A DNA stretch of 64,000 nucleotides from DATESN01 sp035270785. GTDB lineage: Bacteria > Bacillota > Clostridia > Lachnospirales > Lachnospiraceae. The translations under genes were made by a program, and so were the position numbers. Shown one piece after another: positions 34,984 through 44,949 of this stretch (within the stretch, counting starts at the first letter, position 1; each line of letters begins with the position of its first letter). Where the stretch lies: positions 1 to 64,000 of the forward strand of contig DATESN010000031.1 in NCBI GenBank assembly GCA_035270785.1, in the 5' to 3' direction. The notes beneath the pieces were generated by a model that did not search any database, was not told the origin of the DNA, and was given only the letters and a program-made list of their open reading frames with translations.

Positions 34984-36654
34984 ATGAAAAGTGATTCTGT
35001 AAAAAAAGGGTTTGAACAAGCACCTCATAGATCTTTGTTTAATGCTTTGGGTTATACGAAAGAAGAAATGGAAAGACCTCTCATTGGAGTTGTAAGTTCC
35101 TATAATGAAATTGTTCCAGGACATATGAACTTAGATAAAATTGCAGATGCGGTTAAACTGGGCATTGCTATGGCAGGTGGTACACCAGTTATGTTTCCTG
35201 CAATTGCTGTTTGTGATGGCATTGCAATGGGGCATATCGGCATGAAATATTCTCTTGCTACAAGAGATTTAATAGCAGATAGTACCGAGTGTGTGGCTAT
35301 TGCACATGGCTTGGATGGACTGGTTTGTATCCCAAACTGTGATAAAAATGTTCCTGGGTTATTAATGGCAGCTGCCAGAATTAATATTCCAACTGTTTTT
35401 GTATCTGGCGGACCAATGCTTGCCGGTAAGGTTGATGGATGTAAAACCAGTCTTTCTAGTGTGTTTGAAGCGGTTGGGTCACAAGCAGCAGGCACTATGA
35501 CGGATAAACAATTGATGGAATATGAAGAAAAAGCTTGCCCTACATGTGGATCTTGTTCAGGAATGTATACCGCAAATAGTATGAATTGCTTGACCGAAGC
35601 ATTGGGAATGGGACTAAAAGGAAATGGAACAATACCAGCTGTATATTCTGAGAGAATTCGACTTGCAAAACATGCAGGAATGAAGGTAATGGAATTGGTT
35701 GAAAAAAATATTAGACCAAGGGACATTATGACTGAAAAAGCATTTTTGAATGCATTAACCATTGATATGGCATTAGGATGCTCTACAAATTCAATGTTAC
35801 ATCTGCCAGCAATTGCCTATGAGGTTGGAATTGATTTAAATCTTGAAATTGCTAATGAAATTAGTGCAAAAACTCCAAACCTTTGTCATTTGGCACCCGC
35901 AGGACACACCTATATGGAAGATTTAAATGAAGCAGGCGGCGTGTATGCTGTTATGAATGAATTAGATAAGAAGAATCTATTGTTTACTGATTTAATTACG
36001 TGCACTGGTAAAACAATCAAAGAAAATATTGCAGGATGTGTAAATTTAAATACAGAAGTTATTAGAACAATCGATAATCCATATAGTGAAGTAGGTGGTA
36101 TTGCAGTTTTAAAAGGTAATATTGCACCAGACACCTGTGTTGTAAAAAGATCCGCAGTAGATTTTGAAATGTTGGTTCATTCAGGTCCGGCTAGGGTTTT
36201 TGATTGTGAAGAAGATGCTATTATAGCTATAAAATCTGGAAAGATCATAGAAGGTGATGTAGTAGTTATTCGATATGAAGGACCAAAAGGTGGACCGGGT
36301 ATGCGTGAAATGTTAAATCCAACATCAGCAATTATGGGAATGGGACTTGGCTCTAGTGTTGCGCTTATTACAGACGGAAGATTTTCAGGGGCTAGTAGGG
36401 GAGCCGCTATCGGCCATGTATCACCAGAGGCCGCAGTGGGTGGACCAATTGCACTGATTGAAGAAGGTGACATGATTCATATCGATATTCCAAAGAACAC
36501 CTTAAATGTTGGTGTTTCTGAAGATGAATTAGAAATTAGAAGACAAAAATGGCAACCTCGAAAACCAAATATTACAAATGGTTATTTAGCTAGATATCGT
36601 GAGATGGTAACAAGTGGTAATCGTGGTGCGGTACTTGAAATACGTAAGAAGTAG
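34984..36654 (+). CDS. ilvD: dihydroxy-acid dehydratase
   Basis: Iron-sulfur enzyme that dehydrates dihydroxyacids to the oxo-acid precursors of valine and isoleucine. Cluster and metal motifs: NCDKNVPG, CPTCGSCSGMYTANSMNCL, and the C-terminal ITDGRFSGASRGAAIGHVSPEA. 556 residues, normal. Between leuB and ilvB in one operon, with AAGGAG before the ATG. Confidence 0.97.
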   Translation: MKSDSVKKGFEQAPHRSLFNALGYTKEEMERPLIGVVSSYNEIVPGHMNLDKIADAVKLGIAMAGGTPVMFPAIAVCDGIAMGHIGMKYSLATRDLIADSTECVAIAHGLDGLVCIPNCDKNVPGLLMAAARINIPTVFVSGGPMLAGKVDGCKTSLSSVFEAVGSQAAGTMTDKQLMEYEEKACPTCGSCSGMYTANSMNCLTEALGMGLKGNGTIPAVYSERIRLAKHAGMKVMELVEKNIRPRDIMTEKAFLNALTIDMALGCSTNSMLHLPAIAYEVGIDLNLEIANEISAKTPNLCHLAPAGHTYMEDLNEAGGVYAVMNELDKKNLLFTDLITCTGKTIKENIAGCVNLNTEVIRTIDNPYSEVGGIAVLKGNIAPDTCVVKRSAVDFEMLVHSGPARVFDCEEDAIIAIKSGKIIEGDVVVIRYEGPKGGPGMREMLNPTSAIMGMGLGSSVALITDGRFSGASRGAAIGHVSPEAAVGGPIALIEEGDMIHIDIPKNTLNVGVSEDELEIRRQKWQPRKPNITNGYLARYREMVTSGNRGAVLEIRKK

Positions 36655-36668
36655 AAAAGGAGAATCCT

Positions 36669-38351
36669 ATGTTATTAACCGGATCACAAATTGTGATAGA
36701 ATGTCTAAAGGAACAAAAGGTAGATACTGTATTTGGCTATCCTGGCGGTACTATTTTAAATATTTATGATGAATTATTTAGACACAAAGATGAAATTCAA
36801 CATATTTTAACATCCCATGAACAAGGAGCTTCCCATGCTGCTGACGGTTATGCAAGAGCAACTGGAAAAGTGGGTGTTTGTTTGGCTACAAGTGGACCAG
36901 GAGCCACCAATCTCGTTACAGGAATAGCTACAGCTTATATGGATTCAGTTCCTATGGTTGCAATCACAGCAAATGTTGCATTGCCTGCACTAGGCAAAGA
37001 TTCTTTTCAGGAAGTTGATATTGCTGGTGTCACCATGCCTATTACAAAGCATGGTTATATTGTAAAAGATATTTCTTACTTAGCGGATACCTTACGAAAA
37101 GCTTTTAAAATAGCAAAGAGTGGAAGACCAGGTCCTGTTTTAGTAGATATTACAAAAGATGTAACTGCAAATAAGTATGAATTCACCTCTTTGCAACCTG
37201 AAGAAATTGTAATAGAAAACAAGTTTACGAAGGAAGATATTCAAATTGCTATCGATTTAATTAAGCAATCTAAAAAGCCATATATCTTTCTTGGTGGTGG
37301 AGCCATTATATCGGGTGCAGAAAAACAAGTGAAAGAATTTGCTAAAAAGATTGATTCACCTGTATGTGATTCCTTAATGGCAAAAGGTGCATTTGATGGT
37401 TACGATGATGTGTATACAGGAATGATCGGAATGCACGGTACGAAGGCCTCTAATTATGGAGTGAGTCAATGTGACCTTTTGATCGCATTGGGCGCAAGGT
37501 TTTCTGACCGTGTTGTAGGAAATTCTAAAAAGTTTGCATCCAATGCAAAAGTTCTTCATATAGATATTGATGCAGCAGAAATTAATAAGAACATTACAAC
37601 AGTAGCTTCCGTAGTAGGTGACTTAAAAGAGGTCTTAAAGGAACTAAATAAAAATATGACGCAACAAGATCATAAAGAATGGATCGAAGTTATAAAAGGA
37701 TATAAAGAAAAGTTTCCGCTAAAATATCAACAGGACACCTTAACTTGTCCCTATGTGATGGAAGAAATTGATAGAATCACAAAAGGAAAAGCAATTATAA
37801 CAACTGATGTAGGTCAACACCAAATGTGGGCTTCCCAATTTTATAAATATACAGAACCAAGAACTTTTATTACATCAGGTGGTCTTGGAACAATGGGATA
37901 TGGTTTAGGCGCTTGTATTGGAGCCAAAATGGGAAGACCTGATAAGATTGTTATTAACATAGCAGGGGATGGTTGCTTTAGAATGAATATGAATGAACTT
38001 GCCACTGCAAGTAGATATCATATTCCAATTATTCAAGTTGTAATTAATAATCATGTATTAGGAATGGTTAGACAATGGCAAACACTTTTCTATGATAAAA
38101 GATATTCACAAACAGTACTAAATGATAAGGTCGACTTTATTAAAGTTGCGCAAGGGCTTGGTTGTGAGGCGATTCGTGTAACAAAAAGAGAAGAAGTTGC
38201 ATCTGCAATTGAAAAGGCAATTAAGTTACAGGCACCAGTCTTAATAGAGTGCGTGATTGAAGAAGATGACAAGGTTTTCCCTATGGTTCCAGCGGGAGCA
38301 GCCATTGACCAAGTATTTGATGCAGAAGACTTAAAGAATAATATTGATTAA
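36669..38351 (+). CDS. ilvB: acetolactate synthase large subunit
   Basis: Thiamine-diphosphate enzyme that condenses pyruvate to acetolactate. N-terminal VFGYPGGTILNIYDEL and SHEQGASHAADGYARATG (catalytic Glu in HEQ), and the TPP motif GDGCFRMNMNELAT...NNH are present. 560 residues. 14 nt after ilvD. No ilvN regulatory-subunit gene follows; a cell-wall enzyme gene does, 11 nt later. Confidence 0.96.
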   Translation: MLLTGSQIVIECLKEQKVDTVFGYPGGTILNIYDELFRHKDEIQHILTSHEQGASHAADGYARATGKVGVCLATSGPGATNLVTGIATAYMDSVPMVAITANVALPALGKDSFQEVDIAGVTMPITKHGYIVKDISYLADTLRKAFKIAKSGRPGPVLVDITKDVTANKYEFTSLQPEEIVIENKFTKEDIQIAIDLIKQSKKPYIFLGGGAIISGAEKQVKEFAKKIDSPVCDSLMAKGAFDGYDDVYTGMIGMHGTKASNYGVSQCDLLIALGARFSDRVVGNSKKFASNAKVLHIDIDAAEINKNITTVASVVGDLKEVLKELNKNMTQQDHKEWIEVIKGYKEKFPLKYQQDTLTCPYVMEEIDRITKGKAIITTDVGQHQMWASQFYKYTEPRTFITSGGLGTMGYGLGACIGAKMGRPDKIVINIAGDGCFRMNMNELATASRYHIPIIQVVINNHVLGMVRQWQTLFYDKRYSQTVLNDKVDFIKVAQGLGCEAIRVTKREEVASAIEKAIKLQAPVLIECVIEEDDKVFPMVPAGAAIDQVFDAEDLKNNID

Positions 38352-38362
38352 TAGAAGGTTAT

Positions 38363-39760
38363 ATGAAAAATAAAAAAACATGGTATATCTCTATAAGTTT
38401 TACTTGTATATTGGTAACATTTATTTGTATTTATTTAGGTCTTGCCTTTTATTATGGAGAAGGGTTTAGTTATGGCACCTTTATTAATGGTGTATATTGT
38501 ACCGGTAAGTCAATTGAAGAAATTAACAAGGAGATTATTGAATCATTTTCATATAAAGACATTAAAATTGTTGAATTAAATGAAAATACGTCCATGATCT
38601 CTATGGGTGAAATTGGCTATGAAGTGGATTTCACAAAGCCATTACAGTTGATTTTAAAAAATCAAAACCCGTTACTATGGATATGTAATGTATTTTCTAA
38701 TGGATATTATGAAATATTTCCAGAGGGTAATTATGATGACCACCTATTAACGGAAGCCATAAATAATTTGCCTTGTATAAAAGAAGAACTTAAGAAAACT
38801 AAAAGAAAAGTTACTATTACAAAGACAAGTAATGGATACGAATTAATGGATGAAACCAAAAACGTCCTACAAGTCAAACAAGCTATTGTTGCAATAAAGT
38901 TAGCAATATTAGAAGGGCAACCAATGGTTTCACTTTCTTCTCATCATTGTTATCAGGATTTATCACCCACAAGTAAGGATATAGATACTTATCATTTATG
39001 GGATAAAGTGAATGAGTTTCAAGATTTTCATTTAATCTATGATTTTGGAGATTCCATTGAAATTATTAATGAAGCAGTTGTTAGTAATTGGATTACGCGA
39101 TCTGATACAGGAGAGTTTTTACTTGATGAGAATGACAATTTAATAGTTAACCAATCCAAAATAGAAGATTATATCTTGAATTTGGCAGATAAATATAACA
39201 CCTACGGGAAACAGCGACAATTTATTGCAACAAATGGTGATACGGTTATCATTGATGGTGGAACATATGGGAATGAATTAAATGTAAAAACGGAAGTCAA
39301 CTTCTTAACCAATGCTTTTGAAAATAAGCTGCTAGAAACAAGGATTCCTGAATACATACATAAAGCCATATATCAAGGGTTAAATGATATTGGTAACACA
39401 TATATAGAAATTGATACTAGAAATCAGGAGTTATATTTTTATAAAGAAGGCATTCTTACTGTGGAAACTCCCGTCGTAACTGGTAATGTAAGATGGAAAT
39501 TGCCTACTCCATCAAAAGCATGTTTTGTCGTTGGAAAGTACAAAAATTGCATTTTAAAGGGACCAGGATATGCTTCCCAAGTTGATTTTTGGGTTCCTGT
39601 ATATAAAAACATTGGAATACACGATGCGAAATGGCGCAGTCAATTTGGCGGTGAAATATATAAAACCAATGGATCACATGGATGTATTAATGTTCCTAGG
39701 AAAATAATGGAAGAACTTTTTGAAGAGTTAGAAGTGGGAATGCCTGTTATTATATATTAA
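38363..39760 (+). CDS. L,D-transpeptidase (YkuD) with N-terminal membrane anchor
   Basis: Membrane-anchored peptidoglycan cross-linking enzyme that forms 3-3 links. One helix at about 5-30, then two putative peptidoglycan-binding (PG_binding_4-type) regions up to about 330, then a YkuD domain with the catalytic motif HDAKWRS...SHGCINVP (His near 424, Cys near 448). 465 residues. Starts 11 nt after ilvB and so may ride on its transcript, although unrelated in function. Confidence 0.92.
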   Translation: MKNKKTWYISISFTCILVTFICIYLGLAFYYGEGFSYGTFINGVYCTGKSIEEINKEIIESFSYKDIKIVELNENTSMISMGEIGYEVDFTKPLQLILKNQNPLLWICNVFSNGYYEIFPEGNYDDHLLTEAINNLPCIKEELKKTKRKVTITKTSNGYELMDETKNVLQVKQAIVAIKLAILEGQPMVSLSSHHCYQDLSPTSKDIDTYHLWDKVNEFQDFHLIYDFGDSIEIINEAVVSNWITRSDTGEFLLDENDNLIVNQSKIEDYILNLADKYNTYGKQRQFIATNGDTVIIDGGTYGNELNVKTEVNFLTNAFENKLLETRIPEYIHKAIYQGLNDIGNTYIEIDTRNQELYFYKEGILTVETPVVTGNVRWKLPTPSKACFVVGKYKNCILKGPGYASQVDFWVPVYKNIGIHDAKWRSQFGGEIYKTNGSHGCINVPRKIMEELFEELEVGMPVIIY

Positions 39761-39819
39761 TAATTTTTTAATTGTTATAGAATTATCGACTTTTGTGTTA
39801 ATGTTTTATAAAAATACAG

Positions 39820-39848
39820 TTGACGATATAAGTGATAAAATGTAAAAT
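39820..39848 (+). promoter_or_regulatory. sigma-A promoter of serC-serA
   Basis: TTGACG (39820-39825) and TAAAAT (39843-39848) with a 17-bp spacer, about 50 bp before the serC start. Confidence 0.65.
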
Positions 39849-39899
39849 TGACTTTAATGTTTATTTTAAAATCAAATTTAAAAATAGGAGGAACTGATT

Positions 39900-40982
39900 G
39901 TGTCAAGAGTGTACAATTTTTCAGCAGGTCCAGCAGTATTGCCTGAAGAAGTATTAAAAGAAGCCGCAGATGAAATGTTCGATTATAAGGGGAGCGGTAT
40001 GTCGGTTATGGAGATGAGCCATCGTTCCAAAACCTATGACACTATTATTAAAGAAGCGGAAGCTGACTTAAGAGAATTAATGAATATACCTGATAATTAC
40101 AAAGTGTTATTTTTACAAGGTGGTGCTAGTCAGCAATTTGCAATGATTCCTATGAACCTAATGAAAAAAGGTGTAGCTGATTATATTGTAACAGGACAAT
40201 GGGCTAAAAAAGCTTATCAAGAAGCTTTAAATTATGGAAAAGCTAATAAAATAGCTTCTTCCGAAGATAAAAACTTTTCCTATATTCCGGATTGTTCTAA
40301 TCTTAAAATTTCAGAAGATGCGGATTATGTATATATTTGTGAAAATAACACTATTTATGGTACAAAGTTCCAGACGTTACCTAATACCAAAGGTAAGATT
40401 TTAGTTTCTGACGTTTCTAGCTGTTTTTTATCAGAACCAGTGGACGTTACTAAATACGGAATAATCTATGGCGGAGTTCAAAAAAACATTGGTCCGGCAG
40501 GAGTTGTGATTGTAATTATTCGTGAAGATTTAATTACAGAAGATACATGGAAAGGTACACCTACCATGTTAAAATATAAGACTCATTCTGATACAGAGTC
40601 TTTATATAATACACCACCAGCTTATGGTATCTATATCTGTGGTAAAGTTTTCAAATGGCTTAAAAATATGGGTGGACTTGAAGAAATGAAAGCTAGAAAT
40701 CAAGAAAAGGCAAACATACTTTATGATTTTTTAGATTCTAGTTCTCTTTTTAAGGGAACGGTTGTAAAGGAAGATCGTTCACTTATGAATGTTCCATTTG
40801 TTACTGGTAGTGATGAAATGGATGCAAAGTTTGTGAAACAGGCGAAAAATGAAGGACTTGAAAGCTTGAAAGGGCATAGAAGTGTTGGAGGGATGAGAGC
40901 AAGTATTTATAATGCAATGCCAAAGGCAGGAGTCATTAAATTAGTTGAATTCATGAAGAAATTCGAAGAGGAGAATGTGTAA
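39900..40982 (+). CDS. serC: phosphoserine aminotransferase
   Basis: PLP enzyme converting 3-phosphohydroxypyruvate to phosphoserine. N-terminal VYNFSAGPAVLPEEVL and the PLP lysine motif YGGVQKNIGPAGV (about residue 195) are diagnostic. 360 residues. GTG start with AGGAGG 8 nt upstream. serA begins at its stop, so the two are coupled. Confidence 0.96.
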   Translation: MSRVYNFSAGPAVLPEEVLKEAADEMFDYKGSGMSVMEMSHRSKTYDTIIKEAEADLRELMNIPDNYKVLFLQGGASQQFAMIPMNLMKKGVADYIVTGQWAKKAYQEALNYGKANKIASSEDKNFSYIPDCSNLKISEDADYVYICENNTIYGTKFQTLPNTKGKILVSDVSSCFLSEPVDVTKYGIIYGGVQKNIGPAGVVIVIIREDLITEDTWKGTPTMLKYKTHSDTESLYNTPPAYGIYICGKVFKWLKNMGGLEEMKARNQEKANILYDFLDSSSLFKGTVVKEDRSLMNVPFVTGSDEMDAKFVKQAKNEGLESLKGHRSVGGMRASIYNAMPKAGVIKLVEFMKKFEEENV

Positions 40983-40983
40983 G

Positions 40984-42150
40984 ATGTTTAAATATAATTG
41001 TTTAAATCCTATTGCACAGATAGGGCTAGATAAATTTAGTGCAAACTATGAGATGACAGATGATGTTACGGAGGCGGATGGAATACTTGTTAGAAGTTCC
41101 GCAATGCATGACATGGTATTACCCGAGGGATTACTTGCAATCGCAAGAGCTGGTGCTGGCGTCAACAATATTCCTTTAAATAAATGTGCAGAAAGGGGCA
41201 TTGTCGTATTTAATACTCCAGGTGCTAATGCAAATGGCGTAAAAGAACTTGTAATAGCGGGCATGTTACTTGCAGCACGAGATATTGTAGGCGGAATTAA
41301 CTGGGTTTCACAAGCAAAAGATGATGAAAATATTGCAAAAACAGCTGAAAAAGTAAAGAAAAACTTTGCAGGAACAGAACTACAAGATAAAAAATTAGGA
41401 ATTATAGGCCTTGGAGCAATTGGTGTAAAAGTTGCTAACGCTGCAAAAAGCATGGGGATGGAAGTATATGGATATGATCCCTATTTATCAGTTGATGCAG
41501 CATGGAATTTGAGCCATGGTGTAAATCATACAATTAATGTTGATGAAATTTATGAACACTGTGATTATATTACAATACATGTGCCACTAGTTGATGCAAC
41601 AAAAGAGATGATTAACGCAGATGCTATTGCAAAAATGAAAAAGGGAGTTGTTGTCTTAAATTTTGCAAGAGATCTTTTAGTAAATGAAAAGGATATGCTT
41701 GTGGCATTAGAAAATGGAGATGTACATAGATATGTTTCTGATTTTCCAAATACCACAACAGTTGGGGCAAAAGGTTGTATTGTACTTCCACACATTGGAG
41801 CTTCAACGGTAGAATCAGAAGATAATTGTGCGAAAATGGCAGTGAAAGAACTCATGAATTATTTAGAAAATGGAAATATTATCAATAGTGTTAATTATCC
41901 TAATTGTGATATGGGAATATGCAATCAAGTTGGTCGTGTAGCTATCTTTCATAAAAATATAGCGAATATGATTACCAAATTCACAGCTTCTTTTGGTGAT
42001 ATGGGAATTAATATATCGGATATGATGAATAAATCTCGTGGTGAAGTTGCTTACACCATGCTTGATGTGGAAACACCGGTAACGGATGAAATTATTGACA
42101 AATTAAAATTAATTGAAGGTGTTTTTAGAGTGAGAAAAGTAGTTTCTTAA
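40984..42150 (+). CDS. serA: D-3-phosphoglycerate dehydrogenase
   Basis: First enzyme of serine synthesis. The NAD-binding fold reads GLGAIGVKVANAAKSMGMEVYGYDPY (about residues 140-165), with HVPLVDATKEMI and the catalytic His region LPHIGAST; a short C-terminal ACT domain (GDMGINISDM) follows. 388 residues from ATG 40984, preceded by GAGGAG with 10-nt spacing. The in-frame ATG at 40975 sits too close to that site. Overlaps the end of serC region; same operon. Confidence 0.94.
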   Translation: MFKYNCLNPIAQIGLDKFSANYEMTDDVTEADGILVRSSAMHDMVLPEGLLAIARAGAGVNNIPLNKCAERGIVVFNTPGANANGVKELVIAGMLLAARDIVGGINWVSQAKDDENIAKTAEKVKKNFAGTELQDKKLGIIGLGAIGVKVANAAKSMGMEVYGYDPYLSVDAAWNLSHGVNHTINVDEIYEHCDYITIHVPLVDATKEMINADAIAKMKKGVVVLNFARDLLVNEKDMLVALENGDVHRYVSDFPNTTTVGAKGCIVLPHIGASTVESEDNCAKMAVKELMNYLENGNIINSVNYPNCDMGICNQVGRVAIFHKNIANMITKFTASFGDMGINISDMMNKSRGEVAYTMLDVETPVTDEIIDKLKLIEGVFRVRKVVS

Positions 42151-42183
42151 TGTTATAGTTCACAAAATATGATAATTTTAGAC

Positions 42184-42228
42184 AAATTAGACTTTGCATG
42201 TAGTTATACTTACATCAAAGTCTAATTT
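42184..42228 (+). terminator. terminator after serA
   Basis: AAATTAGACTTT (42184-42195) pairs perfectly with AAAGTCTAATTT (42217-42228), with a further short inner pairing (ATGTA with TACAT). Confidence 0.8.
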
Positions 42229-42299
42229 ATTGCATTATTTTCCAGATATGTTATACTAAATTAAAATTATGACACGTTTTGAATGTGATGGGAAATCTA

Positions 42300-43112
42300 A
42301 TGGAAATTTTAATTATATATTGTATTATCGTTGTATTATTGGGTATTGATATTATTCAATTAATACTAAGTAAAAAAAAAGGAAAAAGATTTTTGATATC
42401 GATTACTTTAGAAAGCACACTTTTATTAGTGGGTTTATTTACTTTTTCCATTATTATGATTGCTTCTAATCATTCAAGTAAATCAGGAACTATTTACGGG
42501 ATTAATAAAGAGACAAATAGATATATAGCAGATACTACGGATGATTGGTCACAACATGTTGCGAATTGGATTCTAGGAACAATTGGTTTACCATCGATAC
42601 AACTAGAATCAACCAATGAAATACAGGTTGAAGAAATGACTCCTATTATCGTAAAAGCAGAACCTCATGATCCTGGTTATCAGTTGTTTGTAGAAGATAT
42701 CTCATGGGAACAAGCAAGGATGAAATGTGAAAAGATGGGAGGTCATTTAGCAACAATTACTTCTGAAAATGAACAACAAGTTATTCAAGATTTTCTCTTT
42801 GCCACTGAATTATATATAAATGATAAGGGAGTTACTAGGATTTGGATTGGGGGAAATGATTTAGAAAGTGGTGAGTTTACATGGATTACAGGGGAAGGCG
42901 ATGAGTTTACACTGCCAAGAGATGATGTTTACACCAATTGGGCAGTGGGTGAACCCAGTCGAATAGATAAATCTTCCGATATTTTAGAAAATTACGTACT
43001 TATGTTTTATCATAAAATTGACCAATGCTTTTATTGGAATGATGCACCTGTTGATATTCGCTATTGGTATAGTGATAGAAAAAATATTGCATATTTATGT
43101 GAATGGGATTGA
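42300..43112 (+). CDS. membrane-anchored C-type-lectin-like domain protein
   Basis: Two N-terminal hydrophobic helices (about 1-20 and 33-56), then a linker, then a C-type-lectin-fold domain in the C-terminal half. Hallmarks: SWEQARMKCEKMGGHLATITSENEQ, WIGGNDLESGEFTWITGE, YTNWAVGEPS, WNDAP and the closing YLCEWD, with the expected Cys pair. Such domains bind carbohydrate or protein ligands; the topology places it outside. The start is uncertain: ATG 42300 (270 aa) has a weak GGGA site; ATG 42288 and TTG 42279 are in frame. Lies between serA and DUF1015 genes without obvious functional link. Confidence 0.82.
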   Translation: MEILIIYCIIVVLLGIDIIQLILSKKKGKRFLISITLESTLLLVGLFTFSIIMIASNHSSKSGTIYGINKETNRYIADTTDDWSQHVANWILGTIGLPSIQLESTNEIQVEEMTPIIVKAEPHDPGYQLFVEDISWEQARMKCEKMGGHLATITSENEQQVIQDFLFATELYINDKGVTRIWIGGNDLESGEFTWITGEGDEFTLPRDDVYTNWAVGEPSRIDKSSDILENYVLMFYHKIDQCFYWNDAPVDIRYWYSDRKNIAYLCEWD

Positions 43113-43116
43113 TTCA

Positions 43117-43145
43117 TTAAAAGGGAGACTTGTTTCCCTCTTTAA
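43117..43145. terminator. convergent hairpin
   Basis: TTAAAAGGGA pairs with TCCCTCTTTAA (one bulged C) between the lectin-like gene (plus) and the small minus-strand gene, overlapping the latter's stop. Confidence 0.55.
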
Positions 43146-43389
43146 GAATAGGTCCCATTTGATTTTGAAATTCTTTTTCTTGTTTTACAGAAGCATCGCT
43201 AGCTAAATCCATATATTTGATAAAAACATCCTCAATAGAGCAATTTCTTTCTTTTGCAATTTCCTTCATGATTGGTTTTAATTTTTCTAATTGAACAGAG
43301 ATTCTAACCTTCTGAGGATCAATTCCATCTAGTACTACATTGGCATAATCATTAATTCTTGATAATATTTCTTTGTCTTCTTTATTCAT
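43117..43389 (-). CDS. small protein of unknown function (90 aa)
   Basis: Begins MNKEDKEILSRINDYANVVL and is mostly charged and helical, with no membrane segment or recognised motif. The segment VRISVQLEKLKPIMKEIAKERN followed by SIEDVFIKYMDLAS loosely suggests a ribbon-helix-helix-like or small regulatory fold, but this is weak. AAGGATG precedes the ATG at proper distance. Convergent with the lectin-like gene. Confidence 0.7.
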   Translation of the reverse strand: MNKEDKEILSRINDYANVVLDGIDPQKVRISVQLEKLKPIMKEIAKERNCSIEDVFIKYMDLASDASVKQEKEFQNQMGPILKEGNKSPF

Positions 43390-43626
43390 AATAACACATC
43401 CTTCTTTTTAGTTTAAAATTTTATGAATCCATCTTACCATTTGTTAAAAAAAGTGTCAAAAAAAATTCAAAGTTAATTTAAAGTTTATTCAGTGATTTTT
43501 TCTAATTTATAATGAAGCAATAGTAGAGTGTTCACATATTAACTTGTGATAATACATGAGATTTGTTAAACTATAGTTAGTATTATCATCATCAGTATAT
43601 TTACTAATTATAAGGAGGAACAAAAT

Positions 43627-44865
43627 ATGGCTATAATAAAACCATTTTGTGCAATAAGACCAACAGTAGGATTTGAAAAACACATAGCGGCACTTCCCTA
43701 TGATGTTTATAATCGTAAGGAAGCCAAAAAAATAGTAAGTGAAGAGCCACACTCTTTTTTGAAAATTGACAGAGGAGAAACACAATTTCCCGATGAGCAA
43801 GACATGTATGCAGATCGTGTATATGAAAAAGCCCGTGATACACTAAATGATATGTTAGTTAAGAATCAGTTTACGAAGGAAATAACACCCTGTTTTTATG
43901 TGTATGAACAAAGGATGAATGGTCGAAGTCAATCCGGTATTGTTGTTTGTTCTTCCGTAGATGATTATTTAAATAATATAATAAAAAAACATGAAAACAC
44001 CATAGAAGCAAAAGAATTGGATAGAATTAAACATGTGGATATTTGCAATGCTCAAACAGGGCCTATCTTTTTAACCTATCGTTCTAATGCCACAGTAAAT
44101 AATGTTGTTGATGTAACGAAACAAGGATCCCCTATCTATGATTTTGTTACAGAAGATCAGATTGGACATCGTGTCTGGATTATAAACAAGCAAGAAGATA
44201 TTACTATATTAGAGGAAGCTTTTAAAGGGATTAATAAAGTTTACATAGCAGATGGCCATCATAGATGTGCTTCAGCCGTAAAAGTGTGTTTGAAAAGAAG
44301 AAAAGATAATCCGGATTATACTGGTTTAGAAGAATATAATTATTTTTTGTCTGTTTTATTTCCAGAAGACCAACTCATGATTTTAGATTATAACAGGGTG
44401 GTGACTGATTTGAATGGACTTTCAGAACAAGAATTCTTAAGTAAGACAGAAGAAAACTTCACAATAATATCAAAAGAAAATAGTCAAGTAAAACCAAGTA
44501 AAAAAGGTGTTTTTGGCATGTATTTAAAAGATAATTGGTATGAACTAATTTATCAAAATAAGGAGGTTATAGATAATCCTGTGGATCAATTAGATGTTTC
44601 CATTTTGCAAAACAAAGTACTAGATCCAATATTAAATATAAAAAATCCTAAAACAAACAAGCGAATAGATTTTATTGGTGGTATAAGGGGTATGAATGAA
44701 TTGGAAAAAAGAGTGCATAATGATTGTAAAGTGGCATTTTCATTGTACCCTACTTCCATTAGGGAACTTTTTGAAGTAGCCGATGCAGATTTGCTGATGC
44801 CACCGAAATCAACCTGGTTTGAACCAAAAATCAGAAGTGGCTTATTCATTCATAGTATTCATTAA
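43627..44865 (+). CDS. DUF1015 family protein
   Basis: A 412-residue cytoplasmic protein of the DUF1015 family: N-terminal IKPFCAIRPTVGFEKHIAALPYDVYN, then the central YIADGHHRCASAV motif, and a C-terminal region ending SGLFIHSIH. The DGHHR motif is the most conserved and is reminiscent of ParB-type nucleotide-using folds. DUF1015 genes are often found next to serC-serA in clostridia, as here, so a role in serine metabolism is a reasonable hypothesis but unproved. AAGGAGG precedes the ATG; it has its own upstream region. Confidence 0.9.
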   Translation: MAIIKPFCAIRPTVGFEKHIAALPYDVYNRKEAKKIVSEEPHSFLKIDRGETQFPDEQDMYADRVYEKARDTLNDMLVKNQFTKEITPCFYVYEQRMNGRSQSGIVVCSSVDDYLNNIIKKHENTIEAKELDRIKHVDICNAQTGPIFLTYRSNATVNNVVDVTKQGSPIYDFVTEDQIGHRVWIINKQEDITILEEAFKGINKVYIADGHHRCASAVKVCLKRRKDNPDYTGLEEYNYFLSVLFPEDQLMILDYNRVVTDLNGLSEQEFLSKTEENFTIISKENSQVKPSKKGVFGMYLKDNWYELIYQNKEVIDNPVDQLDVSILQNKVLDPILNIKNPKTNKRIDFIGGIRGMNELEKRVHNDCKVAFSLYPTSIRELFEVADADLLMPPKSTWFEPKIRSGLFIHSIH

Positions 44866-44949
44866 TGCTATAACAAACTTCCGATGAATGTGATGATTAA
44901 AAAACACAAACATACAACCAAGTGAAAATATGACAAGGGGAATAAATCC

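Noticed and set aside
35100..35762. Long antisense frame inside ilvD (220 codons)
   Set aside because: A shadow of a strongly conserved gene on the other strand; no ribosome site and no recognisable domain.
41046..41453. Antisense frame inside serA (135 codons)
   Set aside because: Shadow frame arising from codon bias of serA; no independent support.
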